Source of the DNA: Siderastrea radians
Lineage: Eukaryota; Cnidaria; Anthozoa; Scleractinia; Rhizangiidae
Length of the DNA stretch: 64,000 bases
Assembly: GCA_964017195.1 (NCBI GenBank)
Contig: OZ024898.1
Span: 16,134,975-16,198,974, forward strand
Direction: 5' to 3'
Of this stretch, positions 11,834 to 22,267 are shown piece after piece. The notes beneath the pieces are model-generated. The model had not been told where the DNA came from. It saw nothing but the letters and a program-made list of their open reading frames with translations, and did not search any database. A program made the translations under genes and the position numbers. The first letter of the stretch is position 1. The number at the start of each line of letters is the position of its first letter.

Positions 11834-14800
11834 TAAACTTTATTTTTTCTCGAATTTGAGAGTAGCTACAAAGCTAACATTTCCGAGAAAAAAAATCTAT
11901 AAAAAAATACACAAAATATCAAATATAACAAAAGAGTTATAAATTTAATTTACTAAGTTTACATTCTATTTGTATAAGGTATATGTTTAGGTCTGCATGT
12001 CAAGGTTAGTTAAAATTCTCTTAAAGTCAGCAAAATTGCTAGTCCTTACAGAGTCTCAAAAAGAAAACCTCAAAAAGTTCCTAACGAAGAAGTTCTTAGC
12101 AAACAAACCGTGACTCTGTGAATATTAAGAGTTACATGCCATTAAAATGTGTTTTCTGTGATCCTGCGTGCACTGATCTTTTTTTTAACATCGCCTGCGT
12201 ACACATTAATGAAACTGCTTGGTTCTATAACGAATCCTTGACTTATAACAGTTGAGTGACACAAGTGACGGCGCTATGCTGCTCATAACTTGAAAGGATT
12301 CAGTTCAGGCTTTATTATTGGTCGCCTATCGTAATTCCAATTGATAATTGACTTTTCTTGTTAGGTTCCAGTGGTGGAGCTGTGGAAATTAGGTAACGTT
12401 TTTGAACATATCAAATACCTTATCAGGTATTCCTGCAGGGAACTTAAAGTCATATCACTGTAAAACTTCGGATCTTTACGCAACCGATTTTGCTGCCCAG
12501 GCCTACCCAAATGAAATTAGTGTGAAATATGACGGTGTATCAAGCTGTTCGCAAGGAGCTCTACTTAACGTACCACCCTTTTCAGTTGGCTTCTACGTTT
12601 GCTAAATCACCCTCGTGTTGTTATGAAATCGTTAGTGAAGACTTGTTTCCTTTATCGATTGAGAATTTGAGCTGAGGAAAAGAAGTTGTCTGCAGTATAC
12701 TTATTTCGCCTGTAATGTATTTTCCTCAACAAGAAAAGCCCCGGGGGCATTAGACCCCGCCGTTGTTCTCCCCCCCGGGGGTGTGAAATATGTTACGGTC
12801 ACTCAATATAAAAGCCCTTGGCTGTGTAGTGAAAGACACGACGAGTATTTCTTTGGCCGAGCGAAAACCGGAGGTCTGGGGCAAGTGACCACCAAAAAAA
12901 AAAAACCACGGAAAAAAAAGGGTATTACTAGACCCCGTCCTGACGGCGGGGTAAAAAGGGAAAGTGCGGCTGCTCATGCGGGATGTGGGGTGTGTCCATA
13001 GAAATAACGAGGTATATAACGGGGTTAACGTGTTATGGAGGGTGAAATACAGCTGGCAAAAACGATCGTTCATAAAATTTAAGAGAATAAATAACGTAAC
13101 CTGTTCTGTTCTACTTCACTAGTCGCTTGCTGTCGAGAGTACTCGTTATATAATACTCGCTGCGACTGCTTTTAAAAATGAAACCTTGTTTTTGTCCGAT
13201 TTTCGTTGCAGCCTCTGGTATAACAGGAGCCGTGATAACTCTTTGTTTGATTTTGATGGTATGTAGAAAAATAGACTTTGTGTATTATATCCATCTGGTC
13301 ATCCATCCATCCATCCATCCATCCATCCATCCATCCATCCATCCATTCATCTATCCATTCATCCATCTATCCATTCATCCGTCCACCCATTTTTGCCCCA
13401 CATAAGTAGAGAAATACATGAGTCGAATGGGATTTTTTAATTGTGCAGATTTTGGCAACTAAACCGATAGCACGTTGTTCAGTATATGGCAAACAAACGT
13501 AGTTATTTGCAAGAAGGTTGCTTTAGAAAATACAAATTCGGTTGTAATATTTGAGATCTTGCAATACCGTAATTAGACTCAGCCTTATTTGACTGGTTAA
13601 CCATGCAGAGTTTAGGTATTAATGGCAACTGACATACTCCTTGAGTTACTCTATGGCTTATAGAATATTCACCTGTGTAACAATGGCCATCTATATGTTC
13701 TTGTATATGTGGGTAGTTATTTGAGAATGTTTTTGTAAAACGTTCCTCTTCAGTTTTCGCTTTTTTGCGTCACGTAGAGTCACGTTGAGTCACGTAGTCA
13801 TTAAATATTGTTAAATTGATTAAGTAGTCTGTTAGATTAAAGCACCAACTCATGTTTGAGTTTGGGAAAGCTCAGTGGTGAAAATTTGGAGTAAAACATA
13901 GGTAAACGTTTTTAATTGGAGGTGAAATGAATTCATCGGGGAATGGCTGGGGAAACTACAGAGGTGCAAAATCTCATTACTGACGATAATTAACGTTGAA
14001 TATATTTTCTAAATGTAAAGAAGATCCTCGCAGTTATTAACGCTACTTATGCAGTTGCGAAAAGAAAGCCTGAAAAAATCAGGCTTGCCGGGATTCGAAC
14101 CCTGACCTCTGCGATACCGGTGCAGCGCTCTAACCAATTGAGCTGACAAGCCAACTGGGAGCTGGTCATTAAATTGGAGGTCATAACTGGTCATAACTGC
14201 GAGGATCTTCTTTACATTTATTTCTTCATTCCGCAGTTCAAATATGTGAGTTTCATATATTCATAATTTCAATATATTTTCTGTTGGTAGCTTTCTTCTT
14301 CCACGGAACTCATAAGGTATGGCATTCCAGATTACTAAACCTTCCTTTTTTAATACTTCTCAATTGCAACTAATGAGGTCAGGTCAGGTCCGGAGCATTT
14401 GGTGTCACACCGCTGTTATTTCACCCGGGAACTCAAAACGTCAGATGCTAGCATTGTCTGTTGCACATATACAGTACTGTACTTGCAAATGTACATCTGG
14501 TTAAGTATTTTTATAGAACTTGTTGAGCGTCTCACTCAATCCTCTTTAAGGATTTTGATAAACCTCTCTACTACCCTGAACTGTGCAGTAAGCCCGGAAC
14601 GTGCATTCCTTCGCCGTCCGCCACGGTTAAATTTAAAAGGGTTAAAATACCCTTTGCCACTTGTGTTACCATTTTCAATCTGCAAAACGATATTCCAGTC
14701 ATAAATCATATTTTTGCAGCATTTGGTTTGCCTGGTAAATATAATTGAATGAATTGTCGCATTCTTCGTGTTGGAATTTCTAGCAAACTGGTCAGCAAAT

Positions 14801-17800
14801 GTAACTATGGCTTCTCTTTTTTGTAGGAGGTCGTATTTTGAGGTTTTCTGGTATAATCATCATCTTTTTGTTGTCTTCTACATTGGACTCGTTCTTCACG
14901 GAATACAGTATGTAGTATATTATTTCCCGATTTTTAGGTATTTTTGTGGAATTTTTTAAAGATTTTGCTGAGGCCGTCAGTTTGAATGAAAACTATATTT
15001 CTGCCCTTGAGGATTTGCTTTATTTTGCACAAGTTAAAAAGTAAGGTTTTGCTTCTGTCGCTCTTTTCTTGTGCTTTGTCAATGTCATGCTTTGTCCACA
15101 GACGGAGTTCTTTGAAAGCTCTGGAAGTGACATCTGGCCTGGTTGTCCGATAACACACATTAGCTACCAGTTAATACATACAATATACAATATACAAAAT
15201 ACAATATACATTGGTCATCCGTTAAAATTCAATAAAATTCACTGTTAATAACGATGAAAAAATTCAATAATAATGTGGACAGATTTTCGGGGCTCGTTGG
15301 TGGCAGGCTTTGTAGCACGCGAGCTAATACGCCTGAAAAGCAAAAAAAAAAAAGGAAATCAACAAACTATCTCCTTAACCATCTTAACAACAAATACCCT
15401 TATTTTTTCAGGGGTGTGGTCCGATTTCAGTCAAACGTGGATGATCATGACCCTGAAGTATGCTATAAGAACGTGACCATGTGGGAACAGGAAGGCCCGT
15501 GTAAAGATCTGCCTCATTTTGTTCCCTTTGGAATGAATGTAAGTCTACTGGCCGGATACTATCGCACCTTTATTGGAACATTTTTAGCGCAATAAACATT
15601 ATAGGTACGCTAGTGTTTATGTACTATCTACTCTTACTGATTTCAAATTCAAAAACAAAAACAACCAGACGTGATTATGGATGTCAAATTCATGTTTTAT
15701 CTCCCTTTACAGACCTGGAAATGGGTTGTCGCACCTGTCATCTTGTACATTGTCGAGAGACTTATCAGATTTTATCGCTCATTTCAGGAGGTTAAAATCT
15801 TAAAGGTAAGGTATTGGTGAAAAAGGACATTTGAACATTTCTTTATTCCCGTTAACCGTAGCTTGCACGATTGCCATGAGATAACCCTCCGTATAGGTTT
15901 ACAAATCATTTCTTGATACACAGACCTCTACGAAATTTATTTGAGATTTTCTATCATGATTTGTTATTTTTTGGACCTAATCAAATACAATACCTATAAG
16001 CGATTTTTTGTGCTCTCATTCAAAATTTAAACGATTTTGCAAGAAGTTGCTGTTTGTAGCTAGGCTGCAAGCCTTTTTTCATTTGATGACAAAAGGATTT
16101 ACTACGATTTTCAGTTTTCAGTAAGGCACGAGAGCAGTTTGGTGACAAAGTTTTAACGTTCAAGTTACCATGTTGTCAGGGGCAACTTGCTCCGTTTCCA
16201 AGGGAAACTACACGAATCGATGACGTCTGACAATCGACTGACAATTTCTCGCGTGCTTTATCACTGAATGGCGTAGTCTCCCTTGGAAACGGAGCAAGTT
16301 GCCCTTGACAACGTGATAACTTGAACGTTTACTTTCTCACCAAACTTTCCTCGTGCCAGCCTTACTCAACTGAAGGTCGTAGTAAGACATTTAAATACAA
16401 CTGAATCTTTCCATCCGAGTGATAACTCTTGTAAGAAAATGAAATCTTATCTGAATTTTCAGCCGAGCACTGTATTGTTAGCCTCTTTCATCGTCTCTCT
16501 TGTACCTTGGGGATCCCTTTGTTCTCAGAGACTAAACTGTCACTACTATGAGTACACTGGTCATAGGAGTGTCTTGGAAAGTGTTTGTGATCGATGAAAG
16601 TGATAACCGAAATCTTGTTTGTTGCCTCTACAGGTGGTTAATCATCCTTCTAAAGTTATCGAAATCCAAATGAAAAAAGCTGGTTTTCATCACGAAGCAG
16701 GGCAGGTATGTAGTGCTTGTACAATGACAAAATTTTTATTTCATTTTAATTGCTACTTTCAGTCTATAAAACATGAATCAATAACGGGTTTTATGGTTCT
16801 TTATTGCAGTACATATTTCTCAAGTGCCCCAAGCTGTCACATTTAGAGTGGCATCCATTCACATTAACATCGGTGAGTGGATACTGGCGAACTCTTTTTA
16901 CAATGGAAAATTTTAAACTACGCCCAACGCTAATTAATGTACCACCAGACTGATCAACGCAATGGTTTTTCTTTGCGACACCTGTTTCTTGGAGTGGTTG
17001 CTTTAGTAATTGCCCATGAAATGTGTCATTTCTTCTCTTTGGGAAAATGTTATTCCAAACGTTTGAGTAAGTGTGATCGGCAAGGCGAAGAAAGAGTTAG
17101 AAAAACGTACATAAGATGAATAGCCCAGTCTTTATACTCTTTCGACACAATGTCCTTTAACTATAACAAGTGGCAATGCAGATTACATTTCGCTAGACAA
17201 GCCTTGTATGCCATTTATAAAGGTTGCTTCGTGTAGGTGAATAGTACTAAGCGAAGTATTTTTATACCATAAAACAGCTTTTATTAGTATCAGCTTGAGT
17301 AGAACAATGTATTTTTACAATATTGCCGGCTGAGTCCCAGTAACAGTTTCTAGTTGGTTGTTGTTTGCGACAATGGACGTTTTAAAACCAGTTAAGTTCA
17401 ATTTCTTTCGGTATTTCTTTCTAGAGCTTCTTTGGTCGAAATAATTACATTGATGGTTTTATCTTCTTACGTTTTTAGGCTCCCGAGGACGATTTTTTCT
17501 CTGTGCACATTCGTATCGCTGGCGACTGGACCGGTAAGTTGGTTAGGATCAGTATTACAAGCCCTTAAAAGATGAGGTAATACAAAAAACAAAATGACTG
17601 TTTTGTTTTATTTGCATCGTTAGGTGGACTGGCCAATCTCTTTAGCGGAGATGGAAAGGAAACAAGAAGTTTAGCTGATATGCCGAGGTTGGTCATGATC
17701 ACGCTAAGTAGAACATGTCTAGAAGCTTTTTGTCAGAACTGCAGCTGGACAGATAAGACATGTTTCTTGTCAGCCTGTGGAAAATTGGAGTAGAACTACA

Positions 17801-20800
17801 GGTCAGCGTGGTTATACGAGTAGCTAATATTGCTTTTTGCTCCATAGACTTGCTGTTGACGGCCCCTTTGGAACTGCAAGTTCGGTAAGTTTCATTGCTT
17901 ACATGAAACCGATAGCGATGTTTTCTGCAGCGATTTATTTATTTATTTATTTATTGCGGTTCTTGTTTAGTGATCGGAATCTAAGGGCTAGTTATCGGTA
18001 AAATCACGATTTCACACAGTGAAAAATTTGACCACGTTAACTGAAAACCCTTGGTCATTCAACAGAATTAAACATCATGTGACATTCACATGGTTTCTTC
18101 TCTACTAAGATACATTTTCTGCAGGTTCTACATCTTTGCTAGCCGCTGTGCATGCAGCTCAGCCTGCTAATTGCTTTTTGTCCTGGACAATCAGTTGCAG
18201 GGATTTTCGCCGAATTCGCAAAACGTTTATGGCACTCACTCAGTATAAATTATGGTTTTTTATCCAAGCGAGGACGGCCCTATTGCATTTGTCAATGCAT
18301 TTTATTGTATTCAAACAGGATGTTTTTAAATACCCTGTGTGCATGTGCATTGGAGCAGGCATTGGTGTGACGCCGTTTGCATCCGTACTGAAGTCCATAT
18401 GGTAGGCTACCTTATTATCTGCACGATTTTGGCCGGTGGGGGCAATGTTGGCCACTTTCGGTTGTCCAGGGGTGATTGCAGATCCGGCATACGCTATAGT
18501 CTCCAAACATTCATCATTTTATCGATAATATTTGCTTACGATTTAAAAATACTATTTACAAGGCTAAAAGGTTAAAAAAAAGGAAAAAACTAAACGTTTC
18601 CGACTAATTAAAAGTCATCTTCAGGGTAAAAAGACTGTCCGCTATGTGTATATTTTTATATGCATGTTTTTTAGTGATTCCCGATGGGAACAGTTTCACA
18701 ACATAAGAATAAACTTGCTTGTTTAAACTGGGGCCCCGTTGTTGGATCATTAGGCCTTCAATAATTCTGTGTTTGTGAAAAGAATGGGCTGTACAAAGTA
18801 TTCGCCAACTAAAAGAATGAGACGGATTCTCGAGTAATGGTTATTTTAACAACCACACAACTAACACATGAAGGATCTCTTGAAATGTAAAAATGACCTT
18901 TGCATTAGTGTTCAAAACGTTTAAATGTAGTTAATTTTCGGATCAGAAATGTGGCTTAAAATAACGTATGCTATAACGTTCTTAGCATGATTCCTACGGT
19001 GTAGTCACTCTTGAAACAGCTGAGAAATCAATCTATGAAAACGGAAATGAATAGCAATAATGAAGGGATATTTAACTACGTGTTGATCTTATTGATTCTT
19101 GATTGTGGGAGTACTTGTAAATGGTGTAATCTTCTGTGCCACACATAAAAGGCGAAGTTGTCGTCTTAAATTCACATTGACATTTTTGGGAAAATACAAT
19201 CAACAATTGCGCAAAAAATCAGCCTTTCCAAAGCCCCGGGAAGGGGAAACTCCAGAAATAAACGTTATGGAGTGCCCGTGGAAAATTTTCAAAGGAGCCC
19301 AGCACTAAAAAGGTACTAATTGCAACAAGTGTTTATTTTTCCTGTTCATCAGATTTTGTAGCTTCTTCCCTAAAAAGTATCAGGACAATTTCTAACGGTG
19401 ATCATTTCAGACCTCAACTCCATAAGCGGTACCAAAATACGGCAAGCACCGTCTTTTTTAAATTATAGCCCCCTCTCCGAGACCAAGAGCCATTTTAAGT
19501 GAGGTCATGCGGTGTGGACATGTGATGCTGGTAGACATCCCTCAGATTGTTTTTGTCTTCGTAATTTTCAGGTATCAGCACAATCAGAACAACGTCAACC
19601 CTGTGGTCAAAAAGGTGTATTTCTTTTGGATCTGTCCTGACACGAACGCCTTTGAGTGGTTCACAGATCTCCTGCAGTACCTTGAAGACAGGGTCAGTTG
19701 CCTCTCAATTGTCTAACAATGATCAAGTGTTTCGGGCAAAGGGTTTACCAGTACAAGCTGGTGATGGCAAGCAAAGTGCAACTTTACAAGAACAAGAAAG
19801 CCCAACGGGCATTTTCACCGGCCGTTCTGACCCACCCTACCCCAGTTAACGATCCCGTATTTTTATGTCGCTCAACGTACAATGTAGCCTGTTCCAGGCT
19901 CTCAGATAGTTGGGACGGCATGAAAATTAGAAAGGGAACGCGAAAATAAGACGCGCGGGATCTCACTTTCCCCACTATCTCGGAGCCTGGAACATGCTAC
20001 GTACAATGAGTCGAACATACTTGCACATGCGTTACATGTAAGACATGTACCGCCGCTACATAAACCGCTACCACAAGGTTAACAGCGGTCTGTCTGTGTC
20101 ATATAACTATGGAATGTTGACACGTTTGTTGTAATGTTTTTTTTTGTTACAATACACACTTTATTTACAAACACAGATGGTTAATTACAGGGTAGTAAGT
20201 TTACAAGTTACACTACGAAGTTTACACAATCTATTACAAATTGCAGTACTGTTACATTACATCAATGGATATTCATTTTAGAGACTACAACGATTTTACA
20301 CGCACAGCATTGCATGTAGGAGAAGCCGAAACATATACGAACACAACTAGAATAGGACTATACACATAACGGGATACATAAAATTCAGCCTTGGTTGGGG
20401 GTTGCATATTCATAAGGGTTGACGTCGTCCAAGAAATTAGTTTCGTAGGGAAGGAGCATGTTCATATTTGTTTAATTTCGTGGCAAGGCATAACCGTTTG
20501 GTTTTAAGCTCGTCTGGGATGTTCCCTAAGTGAAAAACTGTATTGTCCACAGTGAGATTTCTATTAACCACTTTAGCGTTCAAACCTTTTTCCTTTGCTT
20601 TGAACATTGCCTTTATTAGGGTCTTTCCGTTTCCATCTGAACTGCTCTTGCATAACCTTGCTTGATATACGCGTCCTTGTACTTTTCTGACTTTTTCAGC
20701 TCGTTTTTTGCATTTAGGACATTATCCCTGTCTCGTTGTAATGTTGTTATTGTGATGTGAGATGCTTTAGTTTTGTTTGCCTTTCGTGACGTTATCCTTA

Positions 20801-22267
20801 CGGTAATAACCGGAACCGGAAGTTTAAAGACAACTGCCAACAGAAAACCGGAAGTTTATGAAGACCGAGTTAACCGAGACAAAGAGTCAAAACCGGATGA
20901 CTAGGGCAAGTGATCCCCAAAAAAGCAGCCCATAGGCGGTCGTCTATGACCACGGCCGGTGATAAATATTTTCACGCAACTTTTTGTTTTGCTAAGATTT
21001 AACGTCTGTATTTGTAAAAATTAAGAAAATAGAAAATTACAATTTTTTATTCTTCAATCTGAATCACAATCACGATTTTTTCCAAGAAGTCGACAAAACA
21101 GTTCGAAACAGGTCCAGTTTTTGCGTGCATTGCAGATAATGTGTTAAAACATTGTCCATGTAAAATATTTTTGTTAGAAGGCTAAATTTCTAAAGATTTC
21201 AAGGCGGCAAATGGCCGCTATGGCTACGCTTTCAAGTGAAAAAATGAAAACAAACTAGTGTTTATAAAACACAAACGCCGCAAAGTTTGAAGTGTTTTTT
21301 GGTTTTGGTTTTTGTACCAAAATCGCGATATACTCCTTTTATGTTTTCGTTTATGTTTTCAGATGGTGGCCACAGGAAATGGTGACTTTTTAGAGTACTA
21401 CATTTACCTCACCAGGGGCTGGGGACCAAATATGGTAAGGACGATTTATAGACGTACAAACAAGCCAGCTGCAAACTTTAAAATGGAAATGAGAACGAAA
21501 TGTTTATCAAACAGAGGTTTTTGTGGCGAGGCTATCGTGGCGAATCATAAAGGACGTCTTAATGTCCGTTGTGCTCTATTTTTTGGCTTGTTGTTCAGAA
21601 TTTCAAATCATTATTCTAGAGGTTTCATTCCTTCCAATGTTAACTTTTTTGGCAACTATCAAAATAGTTCAAGACACCATGACCTAATTCCTTCTCCAGG
21701 CACGTACCATTGTCCTCCACGAAGATGAGGACAAGGACATCATCACAGGCTGCAGACAGAAAACACACTATGGACGGCCTGAGTGGGAAGGGATTTTTAG
21801 TAGCATCGCTAGGTCCCACCCCAGGTAAGTAGTAAACGTCTTTACAAGTAAAGGTCAATTGTTTTCAGCGGGAAGCGTCTTTGAACACGTTAATAAAGGT
21901 TATCTGGAGCAATATCAAACGGTAAACGGCCAGCTATCTTATAATCAGTCAGTGTCACGTGAGGCCCGATTATCAAGTAAAAAACGGTGAAATGTTTGTA
22001 GTTTGTTCTGATTTACACGGATAGTGCCGTAAACCACCACCACAACAACAAGAAGTTACTATTAATAGTTAATAAAAGGGAATATCTATCGAGGTAGTCG
22101 TGAGTGTATTGAAATAAAATAGAATTCTCTGTTTTAATTGCAGAACAAACATTGGTGTATTTTTCTGTGGACCAGCCGTCCTTTCACATCAGCTGCACAA
22201 AGTCGCTAATGAACACAGTAACGATGTCGAGGGTGTGAAGTTTTTCTACAACAAAGAAAACTTCTGA
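2723..22267 (+). CDS. NADPH oxidase catalytic subunit, gp91phox/NOX2 type (first exon missing)
   Basis: This membrane flavocytochrome passes electrons from NADPH through FAD and two hemes to O2, making superoxide. Coding exons: 2723-2830, 3225-3306, 11235-11377, 12365-12392, 13212-13258, 14291-14316, 14827-14907, 15412-15538, 15713-15805, 16634-16705, 16810-16872, 17479-17533, 17624-17687, 17848-17884, 18319-18401, 19572-19692, 21363-21434, 21700-21824, 22144-22267. All have AG acceptors and GT donors; the phases agree and the total is 1551 nt (516 residues and a stop). Visible motifs: LNFNCMLIL helix, heme-ligand histidines in [19 protein letters not shown] and [16 protein letters not shown] motif [22 protein letters not shown] motif [17 protein letters not shown], and the family-typical NKENF carboxyl end. 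Human gp91phox has 570 residues, so about 50 (first helix) lie upstream of the window. The donor after 17687 (GTTGGT) is weak. No calcium-binding domain is visible; an EF-hand front cannot be excluded. Confidence 0.93.
2985..3190 (+). mobile_element. Penelope-like element terminal fragment
   Basis: This fragment, in the intron between the first two oxidase exons, matches the minus-strand sequence of 24760-24990: both contain TACCAATAGCG, CTCCACCGTTCTCCATATA, ACCTTATCAACT and CACCGACGCAGCACCACA. The second copy sits next to a GIY-YIG coding remnant, which identifies the family. A hammerhead-like core (GGATGA, then GAAAC) lies at 3055-3082. Confidence 0.6.
3366..3432. repeat. (TCAG)n microsatellite
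   Basis: Perfect TCAG repeats from about 3366 to 3415, followed by a degenerate end. The open frames across it encode only serine, glutamine and valine repeats and are not genes. Confidence 0.9.
3795..3965 (+). repeat. left arm of a long inverted repeat
   Basis: The segment from CAATGAGCATTTTATC to TTTCAACAGTTTA is the reverse complement of 10540-10701, with small differences. The two arms bracket the whole Crypton-type gene. A GCCAAATATTTTCCCGTCC phrase lies just outside each arm in the same orientation. Confidence 0.75.
5082..6017. mobile_element. non-autonomous element 1, Harbinger-like, TAA target duplication
   Basis: Ends are GGGAAGGTACGTTTTTTCTT and its reverse complement, about 40 bp with runs of G. 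TAA flanks both sides (5079-5081, 6018-6020). A 3-bp TWA duplication and G-rich ends are typical of PIF/Harbinger-derived elements. It interrupts the recombinase reading frame at a tyrosine-lysine pair. No open frame of interest is seen inside. Confidence 0.75.
6306..8041. mobile_element. non-autonomous element 2, Harbinger-like, TAA target duplication
   Basis: Ends are GGGACGGACCATTATTTTTT and a near reverse complement (GGGACGGAGCAATATTTTTT). TAA flanks both sides (6303-6305, 8042-8044). Excision with one TAA left restores the recombinase frame. Inside are a (TTA)n run (6443-6500) and a smaller palindromic segment near 7040-7180. No gene is seen. Confidence 0.78.
8137..9568. mobile_element. 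long-inverted-repeat DNA element 3
   Basis: Arms of about 400 bp (8137-8535) and 330 bp (9236-9568) are inverted copies and end in GGTTAAGTG. Subterminal GCGGAGTGTGGAAAAC-type repeats (about 18 bp) fill 8150-8280. The interior has a 99-codon minus-strand frame. The target duplication is not clear; the 8 bp on each side match at about 5 positions. Confidence 0.7.
8881..9180 (-). CDS. 99-residue protein with CxxC motif inside DNA element 3
   Basis: Open frame of 99 residues with a CYGCG zinc-ligand-like start, then [17 protein letters not shown], and the phrase [12 protein letters not shown] near the middle. It lies between the inverted arms of an inserted element, so it is probably the end of a transposon-coded protein. 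An AG sits shortly upstream, so it may be a last exon. I do not recognise the family with confidence. A cellular gene is unlikely in this setting. Confidence 0.4.
   Translation of the reverse strand: MKKCYGCGDNFAEKFRQPPHNIVVKHVDCRQVRRDDNTGALVYSTDFTNTYYHPTPVHIMRKKPVFDGRLHIDFSTYHSLDESQREMLKEHGLIVNIVN
9800..10535. other. no gene seen; 3' flank of the Crypton-type unit
   Basis: AT-rich sequence between the recombinase stop and the right inverted arm. I see no open frame or repeat that I can name. Confidence 0.4.
10540..10701 (-). repeat. right arm of the long inverted repeat
   Basis: Reverse complement of 3795-3965; see that entry. The arm-to-arm span is about 6.9 kb, or about 2.8 kb after subtracting the three inserted elements. 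Confidence 0.75.
10802..11169. mobile_element. MITE with 29-bp inverted ends
   Basis: The left end (CCGTATTTACTCGATTAAAC, then GCCGCGG) is the reverse complement of the right end with one mismatch. The element is 368 bp. GGCGTTTATT phrases recur in both orientations inside. The right end lies 65 bp before an oxidase exon. Confidence 0.85.
11648..11832. repeat. compound microsatellite (CATA)n-(CA)n-(CATA)n-(CAGA)n
   Basis: Four adjoining simple-repeat blocks in one oxidase intron. They open all frames on both strands (YVCM, THIH and TDRQ repeats) without being coding. The (CAGA) block ends at an AT-rich segment that may be the 3' end of an old non-LTR element. Confidence 0.95.
11833..12360. 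other. intron sequence, possible non-LTR remnant
   Basis: AT-rich sequence following the microsatellite. The join of a (GACA)n run to ACTTTATTTTTTCTCGAA resembles an element tail, but I see no coding domain. Confidence 0.3.
12733..13065. repeat. G/C-run foldback-like repeat
   Basis: CCCCGGGGG, GACCCCG and GGGGT phrases occur in both orientations at 12738-12782 and 12930-13030, suggesting a degraded small inverted-repeat element in the oxidase intron. Ends and target duplication are not clear. Confidence 0.4.
13298..13385. repeat. (CCAT)n microsatellite
   Basis: CATC/CCAT repeats, clean to about 13345 and then degenerate. They lie 40 bp downstream of an oxidase donor site. Confidence 0.9.
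14011..14270 (-). mobile_element. tRNA-headed short interspersed element with 12-bp target duplication
   Basis: The 12-mer AATATATTTTCT flanks the insert at 13999-14010 and 14271-14282. Inside, on the minus strand, is a tRNA-like head (14081-14152), and a 28-bp inverted repeat (14010-14037 with 14193-14220). A related copy lies at 23165-23320. The right target copy sits in the pyrimidine tract just before the 14291 oxidase exon. Confidence 0.82.
14081..14152 (-). tRNA. tRNA-like head of a short interspersed element (not a functional tRNA gene)
   Basis: The minus strand reads GGCTTGTCAGCTCAATTGGT, then TAGAGCGC, an anticodon arm with loop CCGGTAT, and GGTTCGAATCC before a GGCAAGCC end. A and B box promoter sequences are clear. 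The anticodon would be GGT (threonine), but position 33 is C instead of U and one anticodon-stem pair is mismatched. With the repeat context and a second copy, this is a mobile-element head. Confidence 0.6.
16101..16383. mobile_element. foldback MITE, about 283 bp, in an oxidase intron
   Basis: ACTACGA...GTAAGGCACGAG on the left is matched by CTCGTGCCAGCCTTAC...TCGTAGT on the right. The inner parts GGCAACTTGCTCCGTTTCCA and TGGAAACGGAGCAAGTTGCC are also inverted, so about 110 bp on each side can pair. The loop is about 60 bp. Confidence 0.85.
18540..18665 (-). mobile_element. Penelope-like 3' end fragment
   Basis: On the minus strand, CTGAAGATGACTTTTAATTA, then GTCGGAAACG, has the layout of the terminal hammerhead-like motif of Penelope-like elements: a short GACT/AGTC stem closing before GGAAAC. 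No coding sequence remains. The identification rests on this motif alone. Confidence 0.4.
18665..19560. other. oxidase intron without further features
   Basis: I see no gene or clear repeat between the Penelope-like fragment and the next oxidase exon. Confidence 0.4.
19884..20000. mobile_element. MITE, about 117 bp, with 7-8-bp target duplication
   Basis: Ends GTAGCCTGTTCCAGGCTC and GGAGCCTGGAACATGCTAC are inverted. GTACAAT flanks both sides (19877-19883, 20001-20007), or CGTACAAT if the terminal C is counted as target. An 8-bp duplication would fit a hAT-type element. Confidence 0.85.
20139..20734 (-). mobile_element. 5'-truncated non-LTR retroelement with ORF1-like remnant
   Basis: The 11-mer GTTGTAATGTT flanks the insert (20128-20138, 20735-20745), and a T run at the left end marks the tail of a minus-strand insertion. 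The minus strand encodes a lysine/glutamate-rich fragment ([20 protein letters not shown], then [11 protein letters not shown]) reminiscent of L1/Tx1-type ORF1 proteins, broken downstream. The paralogous sequence at 26757-26775 has no insert. Confidence 0.8.

Noticed and set aside
11588..11836. Frames with YIHT and TDRQ repeats
   Set aside because: Microsatellite translation; no splice sites or starts of interest.
15254..15595. Independent 113-codon gene
   Set aside because: Its second half is oxidase exon 15412-15538; the first half is intron read through the acceptor.
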